Source of the DNA: Chitinophagaceae bacterium
Lineage (GTDB): Bacteria; Bacteroidota; Bacteroidia; Chitinophagales; Chitinophagaceae
Reading direction: 5' to 3'
DNA length: 64,000 bases
Assembly (NCBI GenBank): GCA_947454235.1
Contig: CANGIY010000012.1
Location: 49,112-113,111, forward strand
Shown in pieces: positions 10,720 to 20,665 of this stretch. Numbering within the stretch: position 1 is the stretch's first letter; the number at the start of each line of letters is the position of its first letter. The notes below the pieces were generated by a model. That model searched no databases, was not told the origin of the DNA, and worked only from the letters and a program-made list of their open reading frames with translations. The translations under genes and the position numbers were made by a program.

Positions 10720-10944
10720 GTTAGAAAAGTAAGGGCGACAAAAATAGTTTTTTTAAACTAATTAATCAGTTCGCGAAAAAAAAATTGAACACAGCTCTGA
10801 TACGAGCGTTTGACACAGTTAAAAATCCAAAATTTTTGAATTTGAGAAATTGTAGTTATTTTTCGCTCGTTAAAGAAAATTTGCGCTTCAAAAAATAGGC
10901 CGTCCTTGGAATTGCCTGGCTGCATAATGAGTAAAGTGTTGTGA

Positions 10945-12861
10945 ATGGCAACTGAAAAAAGAATAACCAGAAATATAACAACCATACTGACTGCGATATG
11001 CATCGGTAATGGTGTGTTGGCATTTCTTTCGTATATTCTCGACTCTTTCTATCATTTCACTTTTACCGAATTTGTTCGTATAAATCCTATTACAGCGCTC
11101 GCTTTTACAATGAACGGTCTATGGCTTTTATTGTACCAAAAAAACCCGAGGCAAGCGAAGTTGTACCAATACTATGTTGCGGGGTTATTATTGGTAAGTA
11201 CCGGTTTCAAACTGCTGGAATTGGTTGGGGTTTCAACATTGGCATTTGATCGCATACTTTTTTGGGGTATAATCAATAAAACAACCTACTTCAAGCCTTT
11301 AGGCCCATATTCTACTATTCTGCTTGGCATTTCAGGAATGGTTGTTCTATTCGCAAACAAAAAAAATGAGAAACTGCTTTATGTGAGTGACATATTAAAG
11401 GTATGCGGTTTTTTAATCTCATACCTGGCAGTAATTGGCTACATTTTTCGAATAGAAGTCGTTTTTCAGGTAGGTGAGTTTTTACCATTGGCATTTAATT
11501 CCGCTGCCGGATATTTGTCATTTTTTATCGTTTCCATACTACTGCTACCCTATGGCGAAATATTGCGTGTGATCAATTCACGCCACATAGGTAGTAAAAT
11601 GGTACGTAACGCAATTCCTGTTATTTTAATCATTCCAATTGTATTCGGTTCTATTAAAATACTCATTGAGGAATTCATGCTTTCCTATTTCAATTTTGGC
11701 AACAATTTACTCTTTGACTCGGTTTATGGTACTGCTCTTGAATCGGTTATAATGGTACTAATGGTGCTCATTTTCTTGTTTTTTTATGCCAAACGACTCA
11801 ATCAGCAAGACAAAAAAAGAACCATTGCTGAGTTGCAAACTTTGGCGAGTGAACGCAGGTACAGAACACTGGTTTCGGCGCTTAGGGAAGGCGTTGTCTA
11901 TTTTAATATTAACGGCATTGTATCGTTTTGTAACCCAAGCTTCTTAAAAATTACCGGTTATGAAGAACCCGAAGTGATGGGTAAAAACTTCTTCGATTTC
12001 TTTGTTGATACTTCAATCAAGGAAAAATATCTGAGGCTTATTGCTGATGTGAAATTTGATTTGGCTGAAGTTTTTGAAGAGCAACTTCGCACAACCAACG
12101 GTGATGCTATTTGGGTTTCCATGTCAGTAAGTCCTGTTTATAGTGAGGAAGGTAGCCCTGTTGCTGCGCTGGCGACATTAGTAGACATTACCGAAAAAAG
12201 AAAGCAACTGGAAGATATTGAAGCCTACAGCGCATCGGCGGCCCACGATTTGAATGCTCCGTTGGCACGTATTGAAATGATTGCACTATTATTGCTCGAC
12301 AGTGTGGGTGAAACACTTGATACTGAAAACAAAGAGCTTCTTGAGGCTATTGCGGGAATTTCAGCGAATATGCGTGCATTGTTGAAAGACCTGTTGCAAT
12401 TCTCTAAACTTGGTGTTTCGGGAGTTGTTAAAAACGAAGTTGATACTGCTTTATTGGTGAAAGAAGTGTTAGAAGCAAACATGCACATTAATCCTATTGC
12501 TAAAGTCTCAATTGGGCAATTACCGATGGTACGGGCTGATAGAGCAATGCTGAAACAAGTTTTAACCAATCTTGTGTCAAATGCGCTCAAGTATTCAGGG
12601 CAGAAAGAAAAGCCACAGGTTGAGATAGGCAGCTATGAAGAAGCAGGCAAAACAGTGATATATGTACGTGACAATGGTGCAGGATTTGATATGGCGCAGG
12701 CGCACAAATTATTTGCAGCATTCCAACGATTGCATGTAGAATTTGAAGGCAATGGGCTGGGGCTACCAATTGTAAAACGCATCATTGAAAAGCACGGCGG
12801 TAAAATTTGGGCCAATGCGAAACCGGGAGAAGGTGCCGTATTCTACTTCACGCTTTCTTAA
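10945..12861 (+). CDS. membrane PAS-domain sensor histidine kinase
   Basis: N-terminal TM region; PAS; HisKA AHDLNAPLARIE; N-box LVSNALKYSG; DNGAGFDM; GNGLGLPIVKRI. Confidence 0.9.
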   Translation: MATEKRITRNITTILTAICIGNGVLAFLSYILDSFYHFTFTEFVRINPITALAFTMNGLWLLLYQKNPRQAKLYQYYVAGLLLVSTGFKLLELVGVSTLAFDRILFWGIINKTTYFKPLGPYSTILLGISGMVVLFANKKNEKLLYVSDILKVCGFLISYLAVIGYIFRIEVVFQVGEFLPLAFNSAAGYLSFFIVSILLLPYGEILRVINSRHIGSKMVRNAIPVILIIPIVFGSIKILIEEFMLSYFNFGNNLLFDSVYGTALESVIMVLMVLIFLFFYAKRLNQQDKKRTIAELQTLASERRYRTLVSALREGVVYFNINGIVSFCNPSFLKITGYEEPEVMGKNFFDFFVDTSIKEKYLRLIADVKFDLAEVFEEQLRTTNGDAIWVSMSVSPVYSEEGSPVAALATLVDITEKRKQLEDIEAYSASAAHDLNAPLARIEMIALLLLDSVGETLDTENKELLEAIAGISANMRALLKDLLQFSKLGVSGVVKNEVDTALLVKEVLEANMHINPIAKVSIGQLPMVRADRAMLKQVLTNLVSNALKYSGQKEKPQVEIGSYEEAGKTVIYVRDNGAGFDMAQAHKLFAAFQRLHVEFEGNGLGLPIVKRIIEKHGGKIWANAKPGEGAVFYFTLS

Positions 12862-14693
12862 TCTCTATTGAAATCTATCAAATCGGGGGCGTTGATATAA
12901 CTACTTTGGTACCTGAAATTCAGGTTGGAGGAAAGCACCACTTTAAAATCGTTGTAACCTACGGGTGCCACAGGATAATAGTAAGCCCTTAATTCGATGG
13001 TTCTGAAAATAAGGTGTTCGTTTCTGGCCCTCATCCCTCCGCCAAGGCCTGCAAACAGATTGTAGTTGTTGCGATTGTAGTCGCGTAACAACGAAACATC
13101 GGCAAATGGGAAGGGAGCAAAACTGAAGCCAAAAATTTTGCCCTTTAGATAGAAAACAGTTTCGCTTTGTAACGAAATTCTTCGATCACCAAAAATACTG
13201 TCAGACATAAAGCCGCGTAATCCGAGGCTATTGTTGATGCGTAATGGCGTACTGGTGACCGGCGAAAACACAGCGGCTGCATTCAGCGAAATCAATTGCC
13301 TTATTTTCACCTTTCCCGGCCTATAGATGCGACTATATGCCATTACGCCAACCATTATACCGGCATCTTCCATATTACCATTGTGAAAATACGTGCCCCC
13401 TTTTGCAAACAGCCTGCAAAATTCACCGTCTTCGGTAACCAAGTATTTTGACACATTGAGACCGGCATAGGGACGCGCAAGTTCAAGTTGTTTTGTCCAC
13501 CCTGCTACCAAAGACGTATTCAAACCAATTGGCACGTCTTCGGTGGTTCCAAAGCCGTATATGTAGTGAGTCTTGTAAAACTCCTGATTGAAAAACGTGA
13601 TTTGACCCAATATACCCGTCGTATTGTTATAAAATGGATCATACCGGTTTCCGGTTTGGAATGGCAGCTCATTGAAGGTGCGGTTAAAATACCTGACGCT
13701 ACCAAAGTGGCGGTTTCTGAGTTTTCCCTCAGTTTCCTTGATCTGACAATGGTTGAAGTTATAACCCAGCCACGCGTCGCATGAAACGTAGTTATATTTG
13801 TAAAACTTAGACTCGGGTAACTGATAAAAATTGATTGATTCGTTCTTGCTCAAACTCAAGGCGCCTGCAAACAAATCATACGGAGAATGAAGCGACTTCT
13901 CAAACAGAAAACGATAACTCAGCTCTTCCTCGTTGGTGGCACCATTAACACCTATGTTGCCTGCAGTAATAGTTAGGTCACAAAATGAATGAAACAGATT
14001 CGTTTTTTTGTATGCCCCCTGAAAACCCCACGGTCCTTCACGCTTTGCATCAAAAAGGGTCATAAAATCAAGACGCTGTGCGAGCCCACCAAAGTTCGAT
14101 TCATAAACGTTAAGCTTGCTTCTTTGAGGGCCTCCAATGTCTAAGCCACCTGCAATACTGATTTCGTCTTTCGTGTAAACCACGATATCTACCGAATCTT
14201 TGCTGTGGGGCACTTTCTTTAGCACAATACGAGCATCCTGAATGTATTCGCGGCTCCTTAGCCAGCGTTCATTGTCTGCCATTTGATAGGCATTTACTTT
14301 ATCGCCGAGCTTGAAAAACAAATCGTTCTTAACCACCGAATTTTTAGTTACTGTGTGCAATTTTTTGCCTACAACAGCCCAAAAGCTTTGATCGGTTTTA
14401 GCTGTATCCTTGAAGTTGCGGTCGAAATTGAGGGGTATAATTGTGATGTTGCGAATAATTTTTCCTTCAAACTTTCTATATGGCTTTTCGGCTTTTCCGT
14501 TTATAAATCCTATCGCGTCATCGGGGTTTTGGCGTGCTGCATTAAGCGCATCTTGAAAAACATTATTGATAAATTTGTTGTGCGAAATTCTGATCGCGCT
14601 CAAATTCAGGCTGTCGGGGAGGTGAAAATGCGTTTGCCCCGAAGCAGTATTGCTCAGGAAAAAACTAAAAACGATATAGATAGAAGCGCGCAA
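12858..14693 (-). CDS. BamA/TamA-family outer membrane protein with POTRA-like N-terminus
   Basis: signal peptide; EGKIIRNITI and REYIQDARIVLKKVP POTRA-like segments; C-terminal beta-barrel pattern; VNAYQMADNERWLRSREYI. Confidence 0.65.
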   Translation of the reverse strand: MRASIYIVFSFFLSNTASGQTHFHLPDSLNLSAIRISHNKFINNVFQDALNAARQNPDDAIGFINGKAEKPYRKFEGKIIRNITIIPLNFDRNFKDTAKTDQSFWAVVGKKLHTVTKNSVVKNDLFFKLGDKVNAYQMADNERWLRSREYIQDARIVLKKVPHSKDSVDIVVYTKDEISIAGGLDIGGPQRSKLNVYESNFGGLAQRLDFMTLFDAKREGPWGFQGAYKKTNLFHSFCDLTITAGNIGVNGATNEEELSYRFLFEKSLHSPYDLFAGALSLSKNESINFYQLPESKFYKYNYVSCDAWLGYNFNHCQIKETEGKLRNRHFGSVRYFNRTFNELPFQTGNRYDPFYNNTTGILGQITFFNQEFYKTHYIYGFGTTEDVPIGLNTSLVAGWTKQLELARPYAGLNVSKYLVTEDGEFCRLFAKGGTYFHNGNMEDAGIMVGVMAYSRIYRPGKVKIRQLISLNAAAVFSPVTSTPLRINNSLGLRGFMSDSIFGDRRISLQSETVFYLKGKIFGFSFAPFPFADVSLLRDYNRNNYNLFAGLGGGMRARNEHLIFRTIELRAYYYPVAPVGYNDFKVVLSSNLNFRYQSSYINAPDLIDFNRD

Positions 14694-14738
14694 ATATGTC
14701 TTTGCTTTGATTTTCTTGTGTTTGAAAAACGACTAAAA

Positions 14739-15374
14739 CTAAGGTTTAACGGCGACAAAGATCTTTTGAACTCCGCTTTTACCTTGCCCCCCTTCATAAA
14801 CAATATCAAACGTTTTTTTTATTTCAAAACCGCAGTCTGAAAGAACCTCATTAATAAACGCAGGTTCATAATAGTAAACAAACATTCTCAAATTGTTGAC
14901 AGAACTAGTTGACCAACCCGATGTTTCATATGAACCCACTATAAAACTCAGGTACAACAAACCACCCGCTTCCATTAAAACGAAACAATCTTTTAAAAGT
15001 TGTGCCACTTCGGCTTGATTAATGTAAGGGATACAGAACCCGCAAACAACCACGTCAAACCTTTCATTGATTTCGCTGATGTTTCTGCAATCAATCTCCT
15101 TAAAATTGCCATCAGGAATATAACGGGCTGCAATTGTAAGCATATCGGTTGCCACATCGATACCAGTATACTTAATACCGGGCATCCGCGATGCGATATA
15201 AGCTCCAATGTTACCGGGGCCACACCCAATTTCTAACACCCTTGCGTTATCAACCTTAGTGTTTGCGATGAGATAATCGTAGCTTTCATTATAGTCTTTC
15301 AGGTGCATAAATTTAGCCTCATAGGCACCGGCAACCAAATTCCATGATTGTTGCGTTTCGATGTATTGATTCAT
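14739..15374 (-). CDS. class I SAM-dependent methyltransferase
   Basis: VLEIGCGPGNIGAYIASRMPG motif I; FDVVVCGFCIPYI motif. Confidence 0.88.
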   Translation of the reverse strand: MNQYIETQQSWNLVAGAYEAKFMHLKDYNESYDYLIANTKVDNARVLEIGCGPGNIGAYIASRMPGIKYTGIDVATDMLTIAARYIPDGNFKEIDCRNISEINERFDVVVCGFCIPYINQAEVAQLLKDCFVLMEAGGLLYLSFIVGSYETSGWSTSSVNNLRMFVYYYEPAFINEVLSDCGFEIKKTFDIVYEGGQGKSGVQKIFVAVKP

Positions 15375-15525
15375 AGTTCACTTTTGAGTCAAAATTATTT
15401 TTTTCTTAAGAGTAGATAAAAAATGTGTGAATCAAAGTCCAATTCACGGAAAGTTGTCTTTTACTTGTCATTTTGAGGCAAAAAACACCAAAATGAGGTG
15501 ATTTTTATAAAAAAATTAAGGGTTT

Positions 15526-15558
15526 TTGCTGACTGCATTTGATAATATGTTACATTTG
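15526..15558 (+). promoter_or_regulatory. candidate Bacteroidota-type promoter (TTG ... TACATTTG)
   Basis: TACATTTG at 15551-15558 matches TAnnTTTG; upstream TTG at 15526 with 22-nt gap (slightly long). Confidence 0.35.
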
Positions 15559-15601
15559 TTTCCCAAAAAATCAATTAAAACCTTTTTTAAAATCCAAAGA
15601 G

Positions 15602-17608
15602 ATGAAGAAATTATTACTATGTTTTGCGGCGGCAACACTCGGTATTGCGACGCAGGGTAGTGCACAGTATTTGACACAAGATTTCGAGGGAGTTACTCCT
15701 CCAGCGTTGCCTTCTTCTTATACTAACACTGTAACTGGTCTTGGTAACGGTTGGCAAACAGCTAACGCTGCGCACACAATTTACGCGTCTGCAGGCATTG
15801 GAATTCCGGCACACACTAAGTATGCTTTTGTTGATGACCAAGCTGCACACAGCAACGCACCAGCAAAATTGAAAACCAGCACATTTGACCTTTCATCTGC
15901 GACTGGTACTGTCTTTTTGAAATATGATTACTGGTTCCCTCAGTACAGCCTTACTTCAACAGGCAGAAGGGAAATTGCATGGGTTGAATTTTCTACTGAT
16001 AACGGTTCTACTTGGTCTACAGTTGACTCTTTCGAGGCAATGGGTGGATGGACTACTCGTGGTATCGCACTTCCTTCAACATCTTCTTCTACTTGTAACC
16101 TCCGTTTTTGCTACAGCGATAACAGGAACACCTCTAGTACTGACTCTGCTGGTATCATTGGTGTAGGTCTTGACAACATCCAAGTTCTCACTCCTCCTAC
16201 TGCTGAAATCGCATTGACAGCAATGTCTCCGGTTGATGGTGACCCTAGCAGCGACTATGCTATCGTTTCTTCAGGTAGCTTTACTTTCACTGGTCAAGTT
16301 TACAACAACGGTGCTTCTACTGTTTCTAGCTTCGATTGGGGTTATAAAATGGGTTCTGGTGCTTGGGTTACTGGTACAGCTTCTGGCTTGTCAATTGCTC
16401 CATTCAATTCTGGCACATTCGCTTGTACTGCTGCTCCTTGTACTACTGCAGGTCAATCAGCAGTTTCAATGTATGTTAGACTTACTGGTGATGCTGATTA
16501 CTCAAACGATACATTAGGTACTAATGTTTATGGTGTTGCTAGCTTCCCTACTAAAGTTCCTTTGTTTGAAGAACCAACTGGTACATGGTGCGGTTTCTGC
16601 GTTCGCGGTATCGTTTACATGGACTCAATATGGAGAGCTCATTCAGGTGCTGTAAGCGTTATCTCTGTTCACAACAGCGACCCAATGCAAGCTGCTAACT
16701 CTTCTACTGTTGCTTATGACAACCTTATCAGCTCAAAAGTTGGTGGTTATCCTGGTCTTGTACTTGACCGTATGATCGACGCTCAAGATCCTGCTAATGC
16801 TTTCTCAGCTTATAACGCTGCTTCTACTTGGTATGGTTTTGCTGGTATGACTCAAACTCACGTAACTACATCTTCTACAATCACAATCAATACTACAGTA
16901 ACTCCTACAATGAACCTTTCTGGCGACTACCGTCTTGAATTGGTTTTGACTGAAGACAGGGTTCACGGTACAACTTCTGGCTACGACCAACATAACTATT
17001 ATAACTCACATAGCTACGGTCACCTCCAAAACACTGAGTATGACTTCTGGACTTTACCTGCAACTATTCCTGCTGCTTCAATGTATTATGACTTCGTAGC
17101 TCGTACTACTATTCCTGCTGATTTGGAAACTAACCCTAACGGTGTTGCTGGTAGCTTGCCTGCAACTATGACTGCTGGTACTCCTTATACTTATTCTTTC
17201 GCTCCTGTAACTTATACTTCAGCTTGGAATTGTAACAAAATGCGTGCAGTTGTTATTTTGATTGATAACAATTCTTCTAGCGCTACTTATGGTTATGCAT
17301 TGAACTCAGTTAACTCTGTAACTTACTTGGGTGTATCTGACGTTAAAGCTGGTCTTATGGGTCTTCGCATTTTCCCTAACCCTGCTCAAAACAATGCAGA
17401 AATCATGTTCGATAACCAAGACGCCGGTAACATCACTGTAAGTGTTGTTGACGTTGCTGGTCGTACTTTGTTCACTCAATCTCAAAACATGAACGCTGGC
17501 GAACAACACGTTAACGTTAATGTTGCTGATTTGAACACTGGCATCTACAATGTAATTATCTCTAACGAAAAAGGTTCAATCACTGAACGTCTTTCTATTG
17601 CTAAATAA
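15602..17608 (+). CDS. Omp28-like T9SS-secreted protein with thioredoxin-like CxxC motif
   Basis: likely ATG 15602 (MKKLLLCFAAATLGIATQGSAQ signal peptide); EEPTGTWCGFCVRG; C-terminal LRIFPNPAQNNAEI...ISNEKGSITERLSIAK sorting domain. Confidence 0.8.
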   Translation: MKKLLLCFAAATLGIATQGSAQYLTQDFEGVTPPALPSSYTNTVTGLGNGWQTANAAHTIYASAGIGIPAHTKYAFVDDQAAHSNAPAKLKTSTFDLSSATGTVFLKYDYWFPQYSLTSTGRREIAWVEFSTDNGSTWSTVDSFEAMGGWTTRGIALPSTSSSTCNLRFCYSDNRNTSSTDSAGIIGVGLDNIQVLTPPTAEIALTAMSPVDGDPSSDYAIVSSGSFTFTGQVYNNGASTVSSFDWGYKMGSGAWVTGTASGLSIAPFNSGTFACTAAPCTTAGQSAVSMYVRLTGDADYSNDTLGTNVYGVASFPTKVPLFEEPTGTWCGFCVRGIVYMDSIWRAHSGAVSVISVHNSDPMQAANSSTVAYDNLISSKVGGYPGLVLDRMIDAQDPANAFSAYNAASTWYGFAGMTQTHVTTSSTITINTTVTPTMNLSGDYRLELVLTEDRVHGTTSGYDQHNYYNSHSYGHLQNTEYDFWTLPATIPAASMYYDFVARTTIPADLETNPNGVAGSLPATMTAGTPYTYSFAPVTYTSAWNCNKMRAVVILIDNNSSSATYGYALNSVNSVTYLGVSDVKAGLMGLRIFPNPAQNNAEIMFDNQDAGNITVSVVDVAGRTLFTQSQNMNAGEQHVNVNVADLNTGIYNVIISNEKGSITERLSIAK

Positions 17609-17630
17609 TTACTAAGTAATAAATACTTTT

Positions 17631-17663
17631 AAAAGGGTTGCTTCGAAAGAGGCAACCCTTTTT
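17631..17663 (+). terminator. rho-independent terminator
   Basis: AAAAGGGTTGC ... GCAACCCTTTT perfect 11-bp stem with T-tract, directly after the Omp28-like gene. Confidence 0.85.
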
Positions 17664-17771
17664 GCTTGGCACTAATTGAAATGAGTCCTTTGGAATAAGG
17701 GCCCCATCAAGATGGTGAGAACCTCAATATTAGATCAGCGTCAAGTGCCTTAGGACGCACTTAATACCAAC

Positions 17772-17803
17772 AAAAAAGCCACCTGACGTTACATCAAGTG
17801 GCT
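17772..17803 (-). terminator. terminator of dnaN
   Basis: AGCCAC(CTGACG..) / GTGGCT hairpin with T6 run on minus strand, just beyond dnaN stop. Confidence 0.7.
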
Positions 17804-17827
17804 CTATTTAAGTAAATTTTGACTTGT

Positions 17828-18949
17828 TTATATTCCTACCATCAATGGCATAAGAAGCGTAAGGATTTTCTCTCCATCAACTTCCTCAGTTGGTTTGAAA
17901 ATTCCTGCGCGTGTAGGGCTGCTTAATTCAACGACTACCTCATCTCCTTCAAGGTTATTAATCAGCTCAACCATTAGCTTAGCATTGAAAGCAATCTTCA
18001 TGTCATCACCAGTGTATTGGCAACTTAAAGCTTCCTTACCCTCGTAAGAGAAATCAATATCCTGTGCGCTAATCTCAAGGGCATTGCCGTTGATTTCTAA
18101 AACTACTTGATTGGTTGTTTTGTTTGCGAAAATACTAACCCTTCTAAGTGCTGAAATAAAATCAGACCTGTTGATTACCAATTTGTAAGGATTTTCAGCC
18201 GGTATTACAGCTCTATAGTCAGGGAAACGAGCATCAATCAAGCGACAGCTCATTGTAAAATGACCGCCCGATACGAACATGTGGCTGTTGTTGTAAGCAA
18301 CCTGTAGTTCGGTATTATCAGATGGTAAAATGCTTTTTAATTGTTGTAAAGGTTTTTTAGGCACCACAAAACCCGACTCCTCAGGGCATTCAATGTCAGT
18401 GCGAGTAAATTGAACCAAACGATGCGCATCGGTAGATACAAACGTCAGCGAGTCTTTTTTCATTTCGAAATAAACACCCGTCATTGCCGGACGTAAGGTA
18501 TCAGAACTTACAGCAAATAGCGTTTTATTGATGCTTTCAAGCAATGCAATTGATGGCATATTAAATACTGAAGTATCTACAGGAGCCGGTTCTTTAGGGA
18601 AATCGTCAGCACGTTCACCACCTATTCTGTAAGCACCTACGTCACTCGACATCATAACAGTGAGTTCGTTCTCGTTTACCGTAAACACAACCGGTTGCTC
18701 CGGTAAGTTCTTTAGGTAATCAATCAAGATTTTTGAAGGAATGCAAATACTGCCTCTTCCTTCAGCGTCGTTGATGTTCAACTGAACCTTCATCATTGTT
18801 TCGAGGTCGGTTGCAGTTATGGTAAGTGTATTGCCTTCAAGTTCAAAAAGGAAATCTTCAAGCACAGAGAGCACAGCATTAGAACTAATGACACCACTCA
18901 CCTGTTGAAGGCTTTTAAGTAAAGATGTAGAAGAAACGATAAAACGCAT
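17828..18949 (-). CDS. dnaN: DNA polymerase III subunit beta (sliding clamp)
   Basis: MRFIVSSTSLLKSLQQVSGVISSNAVLSVLEDFLFELEGNTLTITATDLET; C-terminal LLMPLMVGI; start moved to the MRF methionine. Confidence 0.95.
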   Translation of the reverse strand: MRFIVSSTSLLKSLQQVSGVISSNAVLSVLEDFLFELEGNTLTITATDLETMMKVQLNINDAEGRGSICIPSKILIDYLKNLPEQPVVFTVNENELTVMMSSDVGAYRIGGERADDFPKEPAPVDTSVFNMPSIALLESINKTLFAVSSDTLRPAMTGVYFEMKKDSLTFVSTDAHRLVQFTRTDIECPEESGFVVPKKPLQQLKSILPSDNTELQVAYNNSHMFVSGGHFTMSCRLIDARFPDYRAVIPAENPYKLVINRSDFISALRRVSIFANKTTNQVVLEINGNALEISAQDIDFSYEGKEALSCQYTGDDMKIAFNAKLMVELINNLEGDEVVVELSSPTRAGIFKPTEEVDGEKILTLLMPLMVGI

Positions 18950-19108
18950 GAAAATACTAGTTTCCAACAAAGATAGTCATCTTAAATCAGTGCGTATTTT
19001 CAAGGTGCCAAATGTGGAAAAATCGGGCTTTTTCGCAACTTTTACCTCTTTTTTGTGAATAAGGCGTACAAAAACAAACTGGTTTTACACAAAAGGACAA
19101 AACAAATT

Positions 19109-20494
19109 TTAAGTTGTAGTTGTTACTTCATTGCCCCTGTTGAAATAAAGTTTAAGTACTCTGGTGACTACCAACATAATTAGGTAATTAGAGAACAACG
19201 TAATGACGATTTGAAGATCAGCCCCAATATTAAGTACTACGGTGAATATGAAGCCTCCAAAAAGGATACCGATGATATTTGTAGCGCCTGAATAGAACTC
19301 TACTGCATTCCAGAACAGGGAAAGAATGCAACCATAAAGTGTACAAAGTAAAATTACACCAAACCATCCAAAGTCAACATATCCTTCTCCCGGAATTGTG
19401 ATATTGATTGAATTTGAAGAACGACCACCACCCAAATCTTCACCCATTCCTATAGAACCTGCAAACCACTGACCGATGACAATTTGTGGCTTGTCGGGCC
19501 AAAAGACCCTTGGAATCAACGCCACCAAAAGTGGTGCCGAAACTGCACCATCGTAAAAACCGTGTAGCTTGGTTAGATTAATTGCATTCGTGAGCTGTAC
19601 AAGGTTTGACGATCTTTCCAATACCCCTTGGTTCTCTTCTTTTTCAGCGAACACGTCAACAGCTTCTTCCTTGTCGTCAAAGTACTTCTTCTCAATGATA
19701 TTGATAAAGGTCACATTACCTTTCTCACCACGCGCTCTATTTTTACCCAATATCCCGAAAATCGTGAAAAATATTCCAAACAACAAAACAGCAGGTATCA
19801 CACGGTAACTAAAAACAAACTTGATATGTCCCTTACCCACGAAATAACCCACGAAAAAGATTACTGAGGGCAAGATAAGCTCTGCACGAAGAAAGGAATG
19901 ATATAGTGAGTTAATTGTTTGGACAATACCCAAAATAACTCCGTATGTAAGGAAGCGTCTGCTGTTTTCTGCAGCACCCAACCGCGAGTAAAACAAAATT
20001 CCAATGATACCAAGTACCTGAACAACTCGCGCAATAGACCCAAGCGAATAAAGTAAAGTAAGAATCAATTCGTTAAAAACCGCCAAGAACAAAACATAGT
20101 AGAACAGTTTATTTGCCGTATCGTGGGAAATCTCATACTTAATAGACGGCAGATATTGCTTCTTAGAGAACATTTGAAAGCCTATAAACATAAATGCACT
20201 TCCAATAGCCATGATATTTACTGCCTCGTCAATATGTCTTGTAACTAAATACCTTCCCAGTCTGAAATCAATCGAAGCCATTTTTAATTGCACTTCGGCA
20301 TTACCTATGGAGGCAATAATAACGGCAATGTAAAGAATGAAAATCGGAGTAATAAAATTCTTGGCTTTATTGAACTCAACCAAAATACCAAGCACACAAT
20401 GTACCACCAATGCAGCATCTATTGCAATGGCACCTGCATCGAAAATATTACCTAACGCGAGGTAAATAATAATGAAAATAATGTGAAGTACCAT
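19109..20494 (-). CDS. polytopic membrane protein, O-antigen/oligosaccharide polymerase-like
   Basis: about 10+ predicted TM helices; PRVFWPDKPQIVIGQWFA; GEGYVDFGWFGVIL typical of Wzy-like polymerases. Confidence 0.6.
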   Translation of the reverse strand: MVLHIIFIIIYLALGNIFDAGAIAIDAALVVHCVLGILVEFNKAKNFITPIFILYIAVIIASIGNAEVQLKMASIDFRLGRYLVTRHIDEAVNIMAIGSAFMFIGFQMFSKKQYLPSIKYEISHDTANKLFYYVLFLAVFNELILTLLYSLGSIARVVQVLGIIGILFYSRLGAAENSRRFLTYGVILGIVQTINSLYHSFLRAELILPSVIFFVGYFVGKGHIKFVFSYRVIPAVLLFGIFFTIFGILGKNRARGEKGNVTFINIIEKKYFDDKEEAVDVFAEKEENQGVLERSSNLVQLTNAINLTKLHGFYDGAVSAPLLVALIPRVFWPDKPQIVIGQWFAGSIGMGEDLGGGRSSNSINITIPGEGYVDFGWFGVILLCTLYGCILSLFWNAVEFYSGATNIIGILFGGFIFTVVLNIGADLQIVITLFSNYLIMLVVTRVLKLYFNRGNEVTTTT

Positions 20495-20665
20495 TCGCTG
20501 CGCTACCTTCCGAAATTATGCTTCAAATATAAGACTAAATTTGCGGAGTAAGGAGATTCGTCCTGAACGGACAATTCCAACCGACCCTCAACCAACAGTT
20601 TTCAATTTATTAACAGAGGAATACTTACTTTTACCTCGTTCTTTCCCGCAACAGGACAGGTAAAA

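Noticed and set aside
14283-14840. 185-aa plus-strand ORF
   Set aside because: Mostly antisense to the outer membrane protein gene and running into the methyltransferase; composition looks like a shadow frame.
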